A stretch of DNA of 64,000 nt from CAJXII01 sp965242915 (GCA_965242915.1 CBDETN010000022.1:62001-126000), one strand, 5' to 3'; shown: positions 8,201 through 17,971, numbered from the stretch's first letter. Notes: generated by a model not told the origin, from the sequence alone. Numbers and translations are program-made.

Positions 8201-9331
8201 TTAGAAAGTATATTTAACTTCAATTCTTGATTTTTCAGTTTCACTATCTACACCAGAAGTACTTACTTTATAGCTAGAAATATAACCACTGATTTTGAAG
8301 TTTTTGCTCATTGAGTAAGCTAAAGCAACAACTGTTTCTGTTACATCTATTTTTTTAGCACTTTCAGTACTTGATGATTTAAGATTACCATCAGCAAATT
8401 CAATTGTAGCAACTACAGGTCCAATAGGCATAGAAGCAGACAAGTAGTAAGCTTCAGCATCACAAGCTGATCCCGCATTTGTACTTAATTGCTCAACTGT
8501 AAAAGTAGATTTAGCATCGCTATCAAATGCAACTAAACCACCATCTTTACCTGTAGTATGGTAACCAGCAACTAAAGAAACAGGACCAGCTTTACCAGCT
8601 GCAAGGAAAGTAGTAGCTTCTTGCTCACCAACAGTAGCAACTTTATCAGTATCTAAAGTAGCATGCTTAACAGTTAAAGTAACCATATCAGCAACTTTTC
8701 CAGATATTTCAAAGTAATTAGCTTCGATACCTTTATTAAAAGTTTTACCATTTGCACCATTAATTACCCACGCTTCAACATTTACTGGACCTAAAGAAGC
8801 AATAATTGCACCAACACTTACAGCTGCACTTTTATAGCTAACACCTGCAGGTGCTAAGTTAGAAGATGTAAAATGTGCAGCAACTAAAGTAGCAGGACCA
8901 GCAGGAACTAATGCAACCATACCAGTACCAACATTATCAGCAGCATCAGTAACAGGAATACCAATTGATTGTTTACCAGCGATAACTGTAGCTACACTGC
9001 TAGTAAAAGTAAAGTTCATTTGTTTTACAGATACTTCTTTATTAGCATCTGATTCAGAAACATCAGAACCACTTGCTAAAAAACCTAATTGAGCTTTTAC
9101 ATTATCATTAACTGGAACTTTAATACCAGCATATAATTTATACTTATCTGTACTTGTAGCACCTACACCAGAAGCAGCTTTTTTATCTTCACTGTTAGTC
9201 CATCTATATCTAGCATAACCAGATAAATCTACATTTTTAATTGCTTCTGTTAAGTCAACAGCACCTGAAGTTGTTGTTAATCCAGCAACTGCAACAGCAG
9301 CAACTAAACTCATTTTTACGAATTTTTTCAT
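8201..9331 (-). CDS. Major outer-membrane porin
   Basis: The 376-residue product has a signal peptide (MKKFVKMSLVAAVAVAGLTT, probable cleavage near SGA-VD) followed by alternating beta strands. It ends in a C-terminal aromatic (IEVKYTF) as expected for outer-membrane barrel insertion. The mature start NVDLSGYARYRWTNSEDK is typical of Campylobacterota general porins. A Shine-Dalgarno (GGAAG) precedes the ATG on the minus strand, and a strong terminator follows. The gene is monocistronic with a 269-base upstream gap shared with the divergent cytochrome gene, where I see no clear operator. Pore selectivity is unknown. Confidence 0.85.
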   Translation of the reverse strand: MKKFVKMSLVAAVAVAGLTTTSGAVDLTEAIKNVDLSGYARYRWTNSEDKKAASGVGATSTDKYKLYAGIKVPVNDNVKAQLGFLASGSDVSESDANKEVSVKQMNFTFTSSVATVIAGKQSIGIPVTDAADNVGTGMVALVPAGPATLVAAHFTSSNLAPAGVSYKSAAVSVGAIIASLGPVNVEAWVINGANGKTFNKGIEANYFEISGKVADMVTLTVKHATLDTDKVATVGEQEATTFLAAGKAGPVSLVAGYHTTGKDGGLVAFDSDAKSTFTVEQLSTNAGSACDAEAYYLSASMPIGPVVATIEFADGNLKSSSTESAKKIDVTETVVALAYSMSKNFKISGYISSYKVSTSGVDSETEKSRIEVKYTF

Positions 9332-9600
9332 ATTTCTTCCTTGTTTTAATTTCGAAATTTAACAATTGTGATGTTCTGGATGCACAAATTACGCTAACCA
9401 AATGTTCTTAAAAGCATAACTTTCCAGCACAATGTTGGCAATAGTTTACAAAGATAACCTTAAAGTTTACTTAAATAGCTATTAAGCATGAAAGTGTATC
9501 GCATAATTAAGCTATGTTTAAGATACTGCATAAAACTTAATGAACTATTTATACAATCTAAGATAAAATATATTTTAAAATTTATTATGTAAGGGTAAAA

Positions 9601-10113
9601 ATGTTCAAAAAAATTATATTAAGTTTAGCAGTCTCTGCTACAATAGTCAGTGTTTTAGCTGAGGAGAGTATTTGTTTTAAACTTGAGGGAAAACTAGGGG
9701 AAGAAATAAAGGCATTAGTATATAAGTATAAAAATTCACTTGAACATGTTAGTATTAATAATGACAATATTAGTACAGCCAAGGTTGAAGAGATGATGGC
9801 ACAAGTTGAAGCTAAGAAAATTAAACAAAAAGAAGAGAAGAAAAAGCAGGTAGCTAAACAAAAAATGGCAGATGGGAAAAAGATATATATATCTAAGTGT
9901 CAATCATGTCATGGAGCAAAAGCAGATAAAGAAGCATATAATAAAGCAAGAGCATTAAATAGCTTATCTTTAGAGGAGATGCAACTCTCAATAAGAGGTT
10001 ATCAATTAAATGAATACGATAGAGGATTAGCGATAATAATGACACCATATGCTAATGGATTGGTGACAAGTGAAGCAGAAGCTGTATATCAATATATTCA
10101 GACATTAAAGTAA
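9601..10113 (+). CDS. Periplasmic monohaem cytochrome c with coiled-coil spacer
   Basis: The 170-residue product has a signal peptide (residues 1-20, cleavage near VLA-EES), then a charged helical region (about 60-92, very Lys/Glu-rich) and a class I cytochrome c domain. The haem motif CQSCH is at residues 100-104, and the likely axial Met is in IIMTPYANGL near residue 146. The lysine-rich spacer before the haem domain is unusual and could act as a linker or docking segment. The gene starts a rightward run with pyrG 9 bases downstream. The electron partner is unknown. Confidence 0.8.
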   Translation: MFKKIILSLAVSATIVSVLAEESICFKLEGKLGEEIKALVYKYKNSLEHVSINNDNISTAKVEEMMAQVEAKKIKQKEEKKKQVAKQKMADGKKIYISKCQSCHGAKADKEAYNKARALNSLSLEEMQLSIRGYQLNEYDRGLAIIMTPYANGLVTSEAEAVYQYIQTLK

Positions 10114-10122
10114 TAAATAATA

Positions 10123-11766
10123 ATGACTAAATATATATTTGTAACAGGCGGGGTTTTAAGCAGTTTAGGGAAGGGTATCACTAGTGCCAGTATTGCAGCT
10201 TTACTTAAACAAAGTTGTTTTGATGTAAGTATGTTAAAAATTGATCCTTATCTAAATGTAGATCCGGGGACTATGTCACCACTTGAACATGGTGAAGTTT
10301 ATGTAACTGCTGACGGCAGCGAGACGGATTTGGACTTGGGTCATTATGAAAGATTTATTGATAAGACTTTAGGAAAGATGAACAACTTTACTACAGGACA
10401 AGTCTATAGCAGCGTAATACAAAGAGAGCGAGAGGGTGGATATTTGGGTAAAACTATTCAAGTAATCCCACATATTGTAGACGAGATTAAAAGTCGAATT
10501 TATGCTGCGGGAGAGGGACATGAGTTTTTAATAGTTGAACTAGGCGGTACTGTTGGAGATATTGAAGGGTTACCTTTTATGGAAGCTGTGCGAGAAATTC
10601 GACACGAAAATCCAAAAACCAAAACTATGAATATCCATGTAACTTTGATACCTTATATAGCAGCAGCAGGGGAGCTAAAGACCAAACCGACTCAACATAG
10701 TGTTCAAGAGTTAAGAAGAATCGGTATTATGCCACATATGCTGGTGTGTAGAACTGAGCGGAAATTACCGATTGAACTTAAAAGAAAGTTAGCATACAGC
10801 TGTGATGTAGATGAAGATGCAGTTATTGAAGCCAGTGATGCTACAACTATATATCAAGTACCTATGAACTTTTTAAAAGAGGGGATTTTAAAATCTATTG
10901 CTAAACATTTTGAGATGGAAGCAATTGAGCCTGATATGGATGAGTGGGATAATTTAGTTAAACATATAGTAGCACCTAAAGATGAGATGACTGTAGCATT
11001 TGTAGGAAAATATTTAGAACTTAAAGAAGCTTATAAATCTTTAACTGAATCTCTTATTCATTGTGGAGCTCATTTAAATACAAAAGTTAATATCAACTGG
11101 TGTGACAGTGAAGAGATTGAAAAAAAAGGTGCCCAAGCTAAGTTAGAAAATATTGATTGTATTTTAGTTGCCGGTGGATTTGGCGAACGAGGTATTGAAG
11201 GTAAACTAGAAGCTATTAAATATGCGAGAGAGAATAATATACCGTATTTAGGCATTTGTTTAGGTATGCAGTTAAGTATCATAGAATATTTACGAAATGT
11301 TGTGGGAATTAAAGATGCCAATAGTATTGAATTTGATAAAGATACTAAAGAACCTGCTATTTATTTAATAGAGCAGTTTTTAGATACAAGCGGCAACACA
11401 CAGCTTCGAACTCACAAATCACCAATGGGCGGTACCATGAGATTGGGAGAGTATCCGTTTGAAACTAAAGCTGGAAGTAATTTAGAAAAAGCTTATGGAA
11501 AAGGTATCTCCAAGGAACGACACAGACATAGATATGAAGCAAATCCAGCTTATAGAGAAATATTAGAAAAAAATGGTATGGAGATAACCGGAGAATCAAA
11601 TGGACTTATAGAAGTTGTAGAGATTCCTAAGCATAAATGGTTTGTAGGTGTTCAGTTCCATCCTGAATTTACAAGTAGTTTGCAGACACCTAATCCTATT
11701 ATCTTAGACTTTATAAAAGCTGGACTAGGTAAAAGACAATATAATGCAAAATTTAACTCAAAATGA
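10123..11766 (+). CDS. pyrG: CTP synthase
   Basis: The 547-residue product converts UTP to CTP using ATP and glutamine. The N-terminal synthetase domain starts MTKYIFVTGGVLSSLGKG with its P-loop. The C-terminal class I glutamine amidotransferase has the nucleophile Cys in YLGICLGMQ and the His-Glu pair in GVQFHPEF. All signature motifs and length are normal. It overlaps the start of recJ by 23 bases, so the two are translated from one message. Confidence 0.97.
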   Translation: MTKYIFVTGGVLSSLGKGITSASIAALLKQSCFDVSMLKIDPYLNVDPGTMSPLEHGEVYVTADGSETDLDLGHYERFIDKTLGKMNNFTTGQVYSSVIQREREGGYLGKTIQVIPHIVDEIKSRIYAAGEGHEFLIVELGGTVGDIEGLPFMEAVREIRHENPKTKTMNIHVTLIPYIAAAGELKTKPTQHSVQELRRIGIMPHMLVCRTERKLPIELKRKLAYSCDVDEDAVIEASDATTIYQVPMNFLKEGILKSIAKHFEMEAIEPDMDEWDNLVKHIVAPKDEMTVAFVGKYLELKEAYKSLTESLIHCGAHLNTKVNINWCDSEEIEKKGAQAKLENIDCILVAGGFGERGIEGKLEAIKYARENNIPYLGICLGMQLSIIEYLRNVVGIKDANSIEFDKDTKEPAIYLIEQFLDTSGNTQLRTHKSPMGGTMRLGEYPFETKAGSNLEKAYGKGISKERHRHRYEANPAYREILEKNGMEITGESNGLIEVVEIPKHKWFVGVQFHPEFTSSLQTPNPIILDFIKAGLGKRQYNAKFNSK

Positions 11767-13315
11767 TATTTATAATATTCTTAACGATAGAATCAAAGAT
11801 GATAACTATAAAACACTCAAAGATTTACCCAAACCTGACAGCTTCAAAGATATAAAGAAAGCAAGTGCAAGAATAGCACAAGCTGTAAGAGATGATGAAA
11901 CTATAAATATCATAGGGGATTATGATGTTGATGGTGTAATAAGTACAGCTATTATGGTTGAGTTTTTTAATGCTTTGGACGTGGCGGTAAATTATATAAT
12001 TCCAAATAGATTTACTCATGGATATGGATTAAGTCCTAAGATACTTGATGATATCTATGACGGATTGATTATCACCGTTGATAATGGAATCAGTGCCTTT
12101 GAAGCAGCAGATATTTGTGCAAATCGCGGTTTAGATTTAATTATAACTGATCATCATACTGTAGGGGGGAAACTTCCAAAAGCTTATGCAATTGTAAATC
12201 CAAAGCAAGAAGATTGCAGTTTTCCTTTTAAAGATATTTGCGGGGCTCAAGTTGCTTGGTATTTATGTGCTATGGTTAAAAAAGAATTAAATGTTGAGTT
12301 TGATTTGATGAGTTTATTTGATATTTTAGCCTTAGCTATTGTTGCAGATATTATGCCGATGAAATCTTTAAATGCTGCGATGGTAAAAAGAGGTTTAAAA
12401 GTGCTGGAAAAAAGTCAACGACCTGCCCTTGTAGTTTTAAGAGAAAGATTTGCTTTTAAAACTATAAATGAAGAAGATATTGGATTTAAAATCGCACCGC
12501 TTATAAATTGTGCAGGGAGAATGGAAGAAGCGACTATTGCTTTAGAATTTTTATTATCTTTTGATACTTTTGAAGCAGAGGAAAGTCTTGAATATTTAGT
12601 TGAACTAAATGAAAGGCGAAAACTTGAACAACTTAATATATTTGAAGAAGCTAAGAGTCAAGTAAATATTACAGATGATGTGATAGTTGTATCAAGTCCA
12701 AATTGGAATGAAGGTATTATTGGTATCGTTGCTTCAAAATTAAGTGAAAAATATAAAAAACCGGCATTTGTTTTTTCAATTACAAAGGATATTGCAAAAG
12801 GCAGCAGCAGAAGTGTTGATATTCATTTATATGATTTAATTTCTAAATGCAGTGAAGTTTTAATTGGATTTGGCGGGCATAAAGGTGCTGCGGGAATGAG
12901 TCTGCAGGAAAATCAACTTCTGATATTTAAAGAGATGTTAAATGAACATGTAAAACTTATAAAGAATAATACAATACAAGAAAGTATAAATTATGGCTTC
13001 GGAAACTTAAATATTTCACACATAAATAATAATCTTTACAATATGATTGACAGCTTTAGACCATTTGGACTTGAAAATGAAATGCCTATCTTCTTATTTA
13101 CAAAAGTGCAAGTGTTAGATATAAAAAAAATGGGCAAAAATAAAGAGTTTACAAAATTGATTGTTTCAAACGGAATTCAAAATATCGAAGTTGTTATTTT
13201 TGTAGATTTCGATAATGTAAATATTTCAGATCAAATAAGTTTTTTAGCAACTGTAGGAAAAAATGAGTTTAGAGGTAAAGTCAAATATAACTTGATGTTT
13301 AAAGAGTTGTTATAA
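11744..13315 (+). CDS. recJ: Single-strand-specific exonuclease RecJ
   Basis: The 523-residue DHH/DHHA1 phosphoesterase degrades single-stranded DNA 5' to 3' in recombination and mismatch repair. Motif I is GDYDVDGVIS (near residue 60), the DHH motif is ITDHHTVGG, and the DHHA1 glycine motif is IGFGGHKGAAGMS. An OB-type C-terminal region follows. It begins inside the end of pyrG (23-base overlap) and ends in a 6-base overlap with the convergent lipoprotein gene. The addAB genes 7 kb away would be its functional partners. Confidence 0.93.
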   Translation: MQNLTQNDIYNILNDRIKDDNYKTLKDLPKPDSFKDIKKASARIAQAVRDDETINIIGDYDVDGVISTAIMVEFFNALDVAVNYIIPNRFTHGYGLSPKILDDIYDGLIITVDNGISAFEAADICANRGLDLIITDHHTVGGKLPKAYAIVNPKQEDCSFPFKDICGAQVAWYLCAMVKKELNVEFDLMSLFDILALAIVADIMPMKSLNAAMVKRGLKVLEKSQRPALVVLRERFAFKTINEEDIGFKIAPLINCAGRMEEATIALEFLLSFDTFEAEESLEYLVELNERRKLEQLNIFEEAKSQVNITDDVIVVSSPNWNEGIIGIVASKLSEKYKKPAFVFSITKDIAKGSSRSVDIHLYDLISKCSEVLIGFGGHKGAAGMSLQENQLLIFKEMLNEHVKLIKNNTIQESINYGFGNLNISHINNNLYNMIDSFRPFGLENEMPIFLFTKVQVLDIKKMGKNKEFTKLIVSNGIQNIEVVIFVDFDNVNISDQISFLATVGKNEFRGKVKYNLMFKELL

Positions 13316-13936
13316 TACGAAAGGTGTATATAAATCTTCAATTGTTTCAATATTATTGATTGTTATATTCTCTTTTTGTTCTAATAAAATAATTTCATCT
13401 GTTAAAGCTGTTTTAACCGTAGATGACTTAATAATAACACCATTGCTTAAATCTATCAGTTTTAAATATACCATCACTTGCCGTTGAGTAAAAGCATAAG
13501 TCCCTACAAGAGCATACGATGTATTTGATAATTGTTTATTTTGTATATCAGCAATATTTCTTGATAATAATTTTGAACCATTTGAACCTAGTTTTAAATA
13601 TTTTGTAAATTCTATTTCATATATAGCTCTGTTACATTGTTGAGTAACTAAAGTTTTTAATTCTGAAGATAATACAAACCCTAATTCTGAATGATTTTCC
13701 AATTGTTTTAAATTTACAAAATCTATCACATACAAAGGCTCATCTTTTTTTAAAGATAATATAGTCGGAGATAAATCTTTAAGTAAATCAGCAGTAAGAT
13801 TACTAAAATCAGTTACATCGGTTGAATGATAATATGAAAATTTATAAGAACCTGCTCTTGTTGTACTGAAACCACAACCGGTAAATAAAAATATAGATAG
13901 TGTTAATATTATTAATTTATAATTAAATTGTTGCAT
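13310..13936 (-). CDS. FlgO-like outer-membrane lipoprotein (third of three)
   Basis: The 208-residue product has a lipoprotein signal (lipobox LFTGC, Cys21) and a divergent FlgO-type domain: LYVIDFVNLKQLENHSELGF, then SYALVGTYAFTQRQVMVYLK, then a VIIKSSTV ending. FlgO proteins are outer-membrane lipoproteins linked to flagellar function in Vibrio and relatives. It is the most diverged of three neighbouring paralogues: it lacks the usual FGR step after the NKT position and the RGQ-type strand. It overlaps the upstream paralogue by 25 bases and converges on recJ. Confidence 0.75.
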   Translation of the reverse strand: MQQFNYKLIILTLSIFLFTGCGFSTTRAGSYKFSYYHSTDVTDFSNLTADLLKDLSPTILSLKKDEPLYVIDFVNLKQLENHSELGFVLSSELKTLVTQQCNRAIYEIEFTKYLKLGSNGSKLLSRNIADIQNKQLSNTSYALVGTYAFTQRQVMVYLKLIDLSNGVIIKSSTVKTALTDEIILLEQKENITINNIETIEDLYTPFVL

Positions 13937-14634
13937 ACACCACTCTTACATTGTTGCGTTGGGCAACCCTCTGTCGCACAATTATCAGTTACAATATTTA
14001 TACCGCCGCCATTTACTCTTGGTTTTTTACATAAATCAAATAAAGAACAATCTTTAGGATGATATATAATTCTTGCCGATGATATAATTTCTCCTGACAA
14101 TGAATCCATAATTCTTGAATTTATAAGAACACTCTCATTTTCAAACCTTGAGTAAGTTCCTACTACTATATACTCAACAGTATCAATTTGATCTTTAAGT
14201 TTTTTTGTTTCTCTTGTAATATGGAATTCACCATTTGCGTTAACTACAATAGCATCCTGCCCTCTAAAATCAGTAACTTTGAATTTTCTAATATGAAGTT
14301 CATTAAATAAGCTTTCACTAATTAATCGACCAAATGTTGTAGTTTTATTAAATTGTTCCAACTGAACAAATGAAGTTAAGATTAGACTTGTATTTGCTTG
14401 TTTTTTAATATTAGAAGTTAATAATTGATCTGCAATTGCAACAATAACACCATTTAAGTTTTGGTAAACACCATCTGTATCGGCATAAGGTTTATTATAA
14501 TCAGCATCTCTGGTACTTTCTAAAAGAGAAGATTTGTACTCTTCATAAGTTGCGGGCTGCTTATAAGATTGAAAGGAATTAGCACAGCCGCTAAAAAGAG
14601 ATACAATAAAAATAGATGATAGTATAAACTTCAT
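13912..14634 (-). CDS. FlgO-family outer-membrane lipoprotein (second of three)
   Basis: The 240-residue product has a lipobox (VSLFSGC, Cys17). The FlgO domain at about residues 60-185 shows LILTSFVQLEQFNKTTTFGR, then FNELHIRKFKVTDFRGQDAI and YIVVGTYSRFENESVLINSR. After the domain comes a cysteine-rich tail (CSLFDLCKKPR, NCATEGCPTQQC, SGVCN) with eight cysteines, unusual in the family and probably disulphide-bonded in the periplasm. It shares strong similarity with the gene at 14715 and overlaps the one at 13310. AAGGTTAGTT precedes its ATG. Confidence 0.82.
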   Translation of the reverse strand: MKFILSSIFIVSLFSGCANSFQSYKQPATYEEYKSSLLESTRDADYNKPYADTDGVYQNLNGVIVAIADQLLTSNIKKQANTSLILTSFVQLEQFNKTTTFGRLISESLFNELHIRKFKVTDFRGQDAIVVNANGEFHITRETKKLKDQIDTVEYIVVGTYSRFENESVLINSRIMDSLSGEIISSARIIYHPKDCSLFDLCKKPRVNGGGINIVTDNCATEGCPTQQCKSGVCNNLIIN

Positions 14635-14714
14635 AACTAACCTTATAAAAAAATTTATACAGATTGTATAACTAATTTTATTAAATAAAGGTTAATTATA
14701 AAAAATTTTATATA

Positions 14715-15359
14715 TTATCTTATTATAGCAGGTCTTACCGTAGGACAAAAAGTTGTTATACAATTCATTCGGCTAGCTTGATCAGTTACAATTTTAATAA
14801 TTCTTTTCTTACCGCAATTTTGACTTAATACACAATAATCTTGATCATAAATTTCTCGAGCAGATGCAATTATTTTTCCTGTTTTATTATCTATGATTCT
14901 AACATTTAATAATGTCTTGTCTTCTATTTGAGCATAAGTACCAACTAAAATATAAGTATTAGGAACTTCCATACTTAATTTTCGCAATTCTCTTGTAATA
15001 TAAAACTCTCCATGTTTATTTACAGAGATAGCACCCTGCCCTCTAAACTCAGATACATTAAAACCTCTTTTGAAAAGTTCAGATATCATTGATTCACCCA
15101 AAATTCTTCCAAATTGAGTTGTCTTGTTTAATTGATTTAAATCTACAAATGAAGTAACTGCAATAGTTCCTTTATCAGATTTAAAATTGATAGTTGTGCC
15201 TATCCTTAATTCATTTGCAATATTATCAATCGCATCGTCTAAAGATGTGGGATTAACATAATTATTTGTTCCGGCAAGTTTTGGCTGCTGCACATTACAA
15301 CCACTTAATACAACCATACTCATTATAGAGATAATTGAAATTTGTAAAAATTTAAACAT
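14715..15359 (-). CDS. FlgO-family outer-membrane lipoprotein (first of three)
   Basis: The 214-residue product has a lipobox (VVLSGC, Cys21). The FlgO domain reads GTIAVTSFVDLNQLNKTTQF, then ISELFKRGFNVSEFRGQGAI and YILVGTYAQIEDKTLLNVRI, and is the most canonical of the three. A shorter Cys-containing tail (CVLSQNCGKKR, NCITTFCP) parallels the tail of the next gene. A ribosome site (AAAGGATG) precedes the ATG. The order 14715, 13912, 13310 is probably one leftward operon. No flagellar gene is visible nearby, so a flagellar role is inferred only from the family. Confidence 0.85.
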   Translation of the reverse strand: MFKFLQISIISIMSMVVLSGCNVQQPKLAGTNNYVNPTSLDDAIDNIANELRIGTTINFKSDKGTIAVTSFVDLNQLNKTTQFGRILGESMISELFKRGFNVSEFRGQGAISVNKHGEFYITRELRKLSMEVPNTYILVGTYAQIEDKTLLNVRIIDNKTGKIIASAREIYDQDYCVLSQNCGKKRIIKIVTDQASRMNCITTFCPTVRPAIIR

Positions 15360-15493
15360 TTTTCATCCTTTTTATACAACATATACTGAAAATATAATAT
15401 AACATTTCTTAAGATTAGATTAAAACTAATCTAAAAGTTAGATAAATTATATAAATTAATTTATAAATATTAACAATTTATTAATATTTAAGA

Positions 15494-15507
15494 TTGATTT
15501 AAATCAA
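15494..15507. promoter_or_regulatory. Perfect Fnr/CRP-family binding site before ccoN
   Basis: TTGATTTAAATCAA matches TTGAT-N4-ATCAA exactly and is fully palindromic. Its centre lies 74 bases before the ccoN ATG. A -10-like TTTGAT at 15524-15529 lies at the distance expected for a class II activated promoter (site near -41.5). Confidence 0.75.
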
Positions 15508-15574
15508 GTTTTGATAAACTTCCTTTGATAAGTGACATTTTGTGACTTGCATTTTAAAATTTAGGAGGATATTG

Positions 15575-17047
15575 ATGCAAAATGGTATGCCGATTGAATA
15601 TGATTATTCAATAGCAAAAGCTTTTACTTTTGCTACAATTCTGTTTGGTATTATTGGTATGCTTGTAGGTACAATACTTGCATTCCAATTAGCATTCCCT
15701 GAGCTAAATAATTTAGCTGGAGAATACGGTACTTTCGGTAGATTAAGACCTTTACACATAAACGGTGTAGCTTTTGGTTTTACTCTTAGTGGTATCTTTG
15801 CGACATGGTATTATGTGTCTCAAAGAGTTTTAAAGGTTTCTTTAAAAGAATCACCTTTTTTAATGGGTGTAGCAAAATTCCATTTTGTTTTATACTTTAT
15901 TACAATCCTTTTGGCTGTTGTAACTCTATTAATGGGTTTCACAACATCAAAAGAGTATGCAGAGCTTGAATGGCCTTTGGATATTTTAGTTGTTGTTTGG
16001 TGGGTAACATGGGGTGTTTCTATTTTTGGTCTTATTGGGATTAGAAGAGAGAGAACTTTATATATTTCTATTTGGTATTATATTGCTACATTTTTAGCAA
16101 TTGCTATGTTATATTTATTTAACAATATGGAAATTCCAACTATGATATTTGCTGATGGTGCGCCAAGTAGCTTTATGCACTCTATATCTATGTATGCAGG
16201 TACAAATGATGCCCTGGTTGAGTGGTGGTATGGTCATAATGCTGTTGGTTTTGTATTTACAGTGCCAATTATTGCAATGATTTATTATATTCTTCCAAAA
16301 GAATCTGGACAAAATGTTTATTCTTATAAACTTTCTATTTTAGCTTTCTGGGGACTATTATTTGTTTACCTTTGGGCTGGTGGTCACCACCTTATATATA
16401 GTACTGTTCCAGATTGGATGCAAACCATGGGAAGTGCTATGTCTGTTGTTTTAATTTTACCATCATGGGGATCAGCTATTAATATGCTTCTTACTATGAA
16501 AGGTGAGTGGAACCAACTACAAACTAATCCATTAATTAAATTCTTAATTATGGCTTCAACTTTCTATATGTTATCAACAATTGAAGGTCCAATCCAAGCT
16601 ATCAAAAGTGTTAATGCTATTGCACACTTTACTGACTGGATTCCAGGACACGTACATGATGGTGTATTAGGTTGGGTTACATTTATGATTATGGCATCGC
16701 TGTTTCATATGGCTCCAAGAATGTATAAAAGAGAAATTTACTCTAAGTCATTAATGGAAACTCAATTCTGGTTACAAACTATTGCAATCGTACTTTACTT
16801 TACATCTATGTGGATCGCTGGTATCACACAAGGTATGATGTGGAGAGCTTATGATGAATATGGTTCACTGGTTTACTCGTTTATTGATACTGTTAATGTA
16901 TTACACCCTTACTACACTATTAGAGCTGTAGGTGGATTGATGTACTTAATTGGTTTCTTTATGTTTGCTTATAACATGTATAAAACTGCAACTTGTGGTA
17001 GAATACTTGATAAAGAGCCTGCTAACGCTTCGCCTATGGGCGCTTAA
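15575..17047 (+). CDS. ccoN: cbb3-type cytochrome c oxidase subunit I
   Basis: The 490-residue catalytic subunit has about 12 membrane helices and holds haem b and the haem b3-CuB centre of the high-affinity terminal oxidase. Diagnostic stretches are RPLHINGVAFGF, WWYGHNAVGF, AGGHHLIYSTVPDWMQ and DWIPGHVHDGVLGW, which contain the metal-binding histidines. I start at ATG 15575 because GGAGG lies 6 bases upstream. An in-frame GTG at 15542 would add 11 unlikely residues. It is the first gene of ccoN-O-Q-P. The upstream Fnr-type box suggests induction at low oxygen. Confidence 0.97.
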   Translation: MQNGMPIEYDYSIAKAFTFATILFGIIGMLVGTILAFQLAFPELNNLAGEYGTFGRLRPLHINGVAFGFTLSGIFATWYYVSQRVLKVSLKESPFLMGVAKFHFVLYFITILLAVVTLLMGFTTSKEYAELEWPLDILVVVWWVTWGVSIFGLIGIRRERTLYISIWYYIATFLAIAMLYLFNNMEIPTMIFADGAPSSFMHSISMYAGTNDALVEWWYGHNAVGFVFTVPIIAMIYYILPKESGQNVYSYKLSILAFWGLLFVYLWAGGHHLIYSTVPDWMQTMGSAMSVVLILPSWGSAINMLLTMKGEWNQLQTNPLIKFLIMASTFYMLSTIEGPIQAIKSVNAIAHFTDWIPGHVHDGVLGWVTFMIMASLFHMAPRMYKREIYSKSLMETQFWLQTIAIVLYFTSMWIAGITQGMMWRAYDEYGSLVYSFIDTVNVLHPYYTIRAVGGLMYLIGFFMFAYNMYKTATCGRILDKEPANASPMGA

Positions 17048-17061
17048 GGAAAGGGGATAAT

Positions 17062-17727
17062 ATGTTTCATTGGTTAGAACAAAGACCGTTTTTCTTCGCA
17101 GTAGCGGTGTTTTTAACAGTTGCATTTGCAGGTATTATAGAAATAATTCCTGATTTTGCTAAACAAAGTCAACCATTAGTTGGTACTAAACCTTATTCGG
17201 TTTTAGAATTAGCTGGTCGTCAAGTTTATATTAGAGATAGTTGTAATGCTTGTCATTCACAATTAATTAGACCATTTAAATCAGAAACTGATAGATATGG
17301 TATGTATTCATTAAGTGGTGAGTATGCTTATGATAGACCATTCTTATGGGGATCAAAAAGAACTGGTCCAGATTTACAAAGAATTGGTAACTACAGAACT
17401 ACTGACTGGCATGAAAATCATATGATGGATCCGGCATCAGTTGTACCTGGTACAGTTATGCCTTCATATGCATATATGTTTACGAACAAAGCTGATATAG
17501 CAACAGCTTATGCAAATGCTAATACACAAAAGCAAGTTTTTGCAGTACCTTACGATCAAGCTGGTATGCCAAAGTTAGGTTCATGGGCTGATGCTCAAGT
17601 AACTGTATTGGCAGATGCTAAAGTAGTTGTTGCAGATATGAAAAACAAAAAAGTAAAAGACGCTGTGGCAAATGGTGAGATTCCTGAAATCGTTGCATTA
17701 ATTGCATATTTGAATTCTTTAAAATAA
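17062..17727 (+). CDS. ccoO: cbb3-type cytochrome c oxidase subunit II (monohaem)
   Basis: The 221-residue membrane-anchored cytochrome c passes electrons from CcoP to CcoN. There is one N-terminal transmembrane helix (FFFAVAVFLTVAFAGIIEII). The haem motif CNACH appears in YIRDSCNACHSQLIRPF, and the axial Met is probably in PGTVMPSYAYMF. Length and motifs are normal for the family. It sits 14 bases after ccoN with its own ribosome site (AAAGGGG). Confidence 0.97.
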   Translation: MFHWLEQRPFFFAVAVFLTVAFAGIIEIIPDFAKQSQPLVGTKPYSVLELAGRQVYIRDSCNACHSQLIRPFKSETDRYGMYSLSGEYAYDRPFLWGSKRTGPDLQRIGNYRTTDWHENHMMDPASVVPGTVMPSYAYMFTNKADIATAYANANTQKQVFAVPYDQAGMPKLGSWADAQVTVLADAKVVVADMKNKKVKDAVANGEIPEIVALIAYLNSLK

Positions 17728-17736
17728 GGGGATAAA

Positions 17737-17970
17737 GTGGATTATGAGACTCTATTGACCGTACAAGGATATGCAAAATTCTTTATATTATTCTTTGTAT
17801 GTATAGTTTTTTACGGTTATGCATACTCTATGTATAAACGACAAAAATCTGGTGAAAGAGATTATGAAAAATATACTAATATTGTGCATGACGATTCTTT
17901 TGATACGCAACCTTTGGAAGAGAGAAAAGAAAAAAACGAGAATAAAAAATTAGAAAAAGGAGAAAGATAG
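17737..17970 (+). CDS. ccoQ: cbb3 oxidase small subunit CcoQ
   Basis: The 77-residue single-pass membrane protein (hydrophobic segment about residues 14-32, FFILFFVCIVFYGYAYSMYK) has a highly charged C-terminal tail. CcoQ stabilises the cbb3 complex. The start is GTG at 17737, five bases after AAGGGG. Its place between ccoO and ccoP supports the name, since the sequence itself is weakly conserved. Confidence 0.85.
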   Translation: MDYETLLTVQGYAKFFILFFVCIVFYGYAYSMYKRQKSGERDYEKYTNIVHDDSFDTQPLEERKEKNENKKLEKGER

Positions 17971-17971
17971 T

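Noticed and set aside
15542..15574. Earlier GTG start for ccoN adding 11 residues
   Set aside because: No ribosome site precedes it, while GGAGG lies six bases before ATG 15575; the extra residues contain the Shine-Dalgarno itself.
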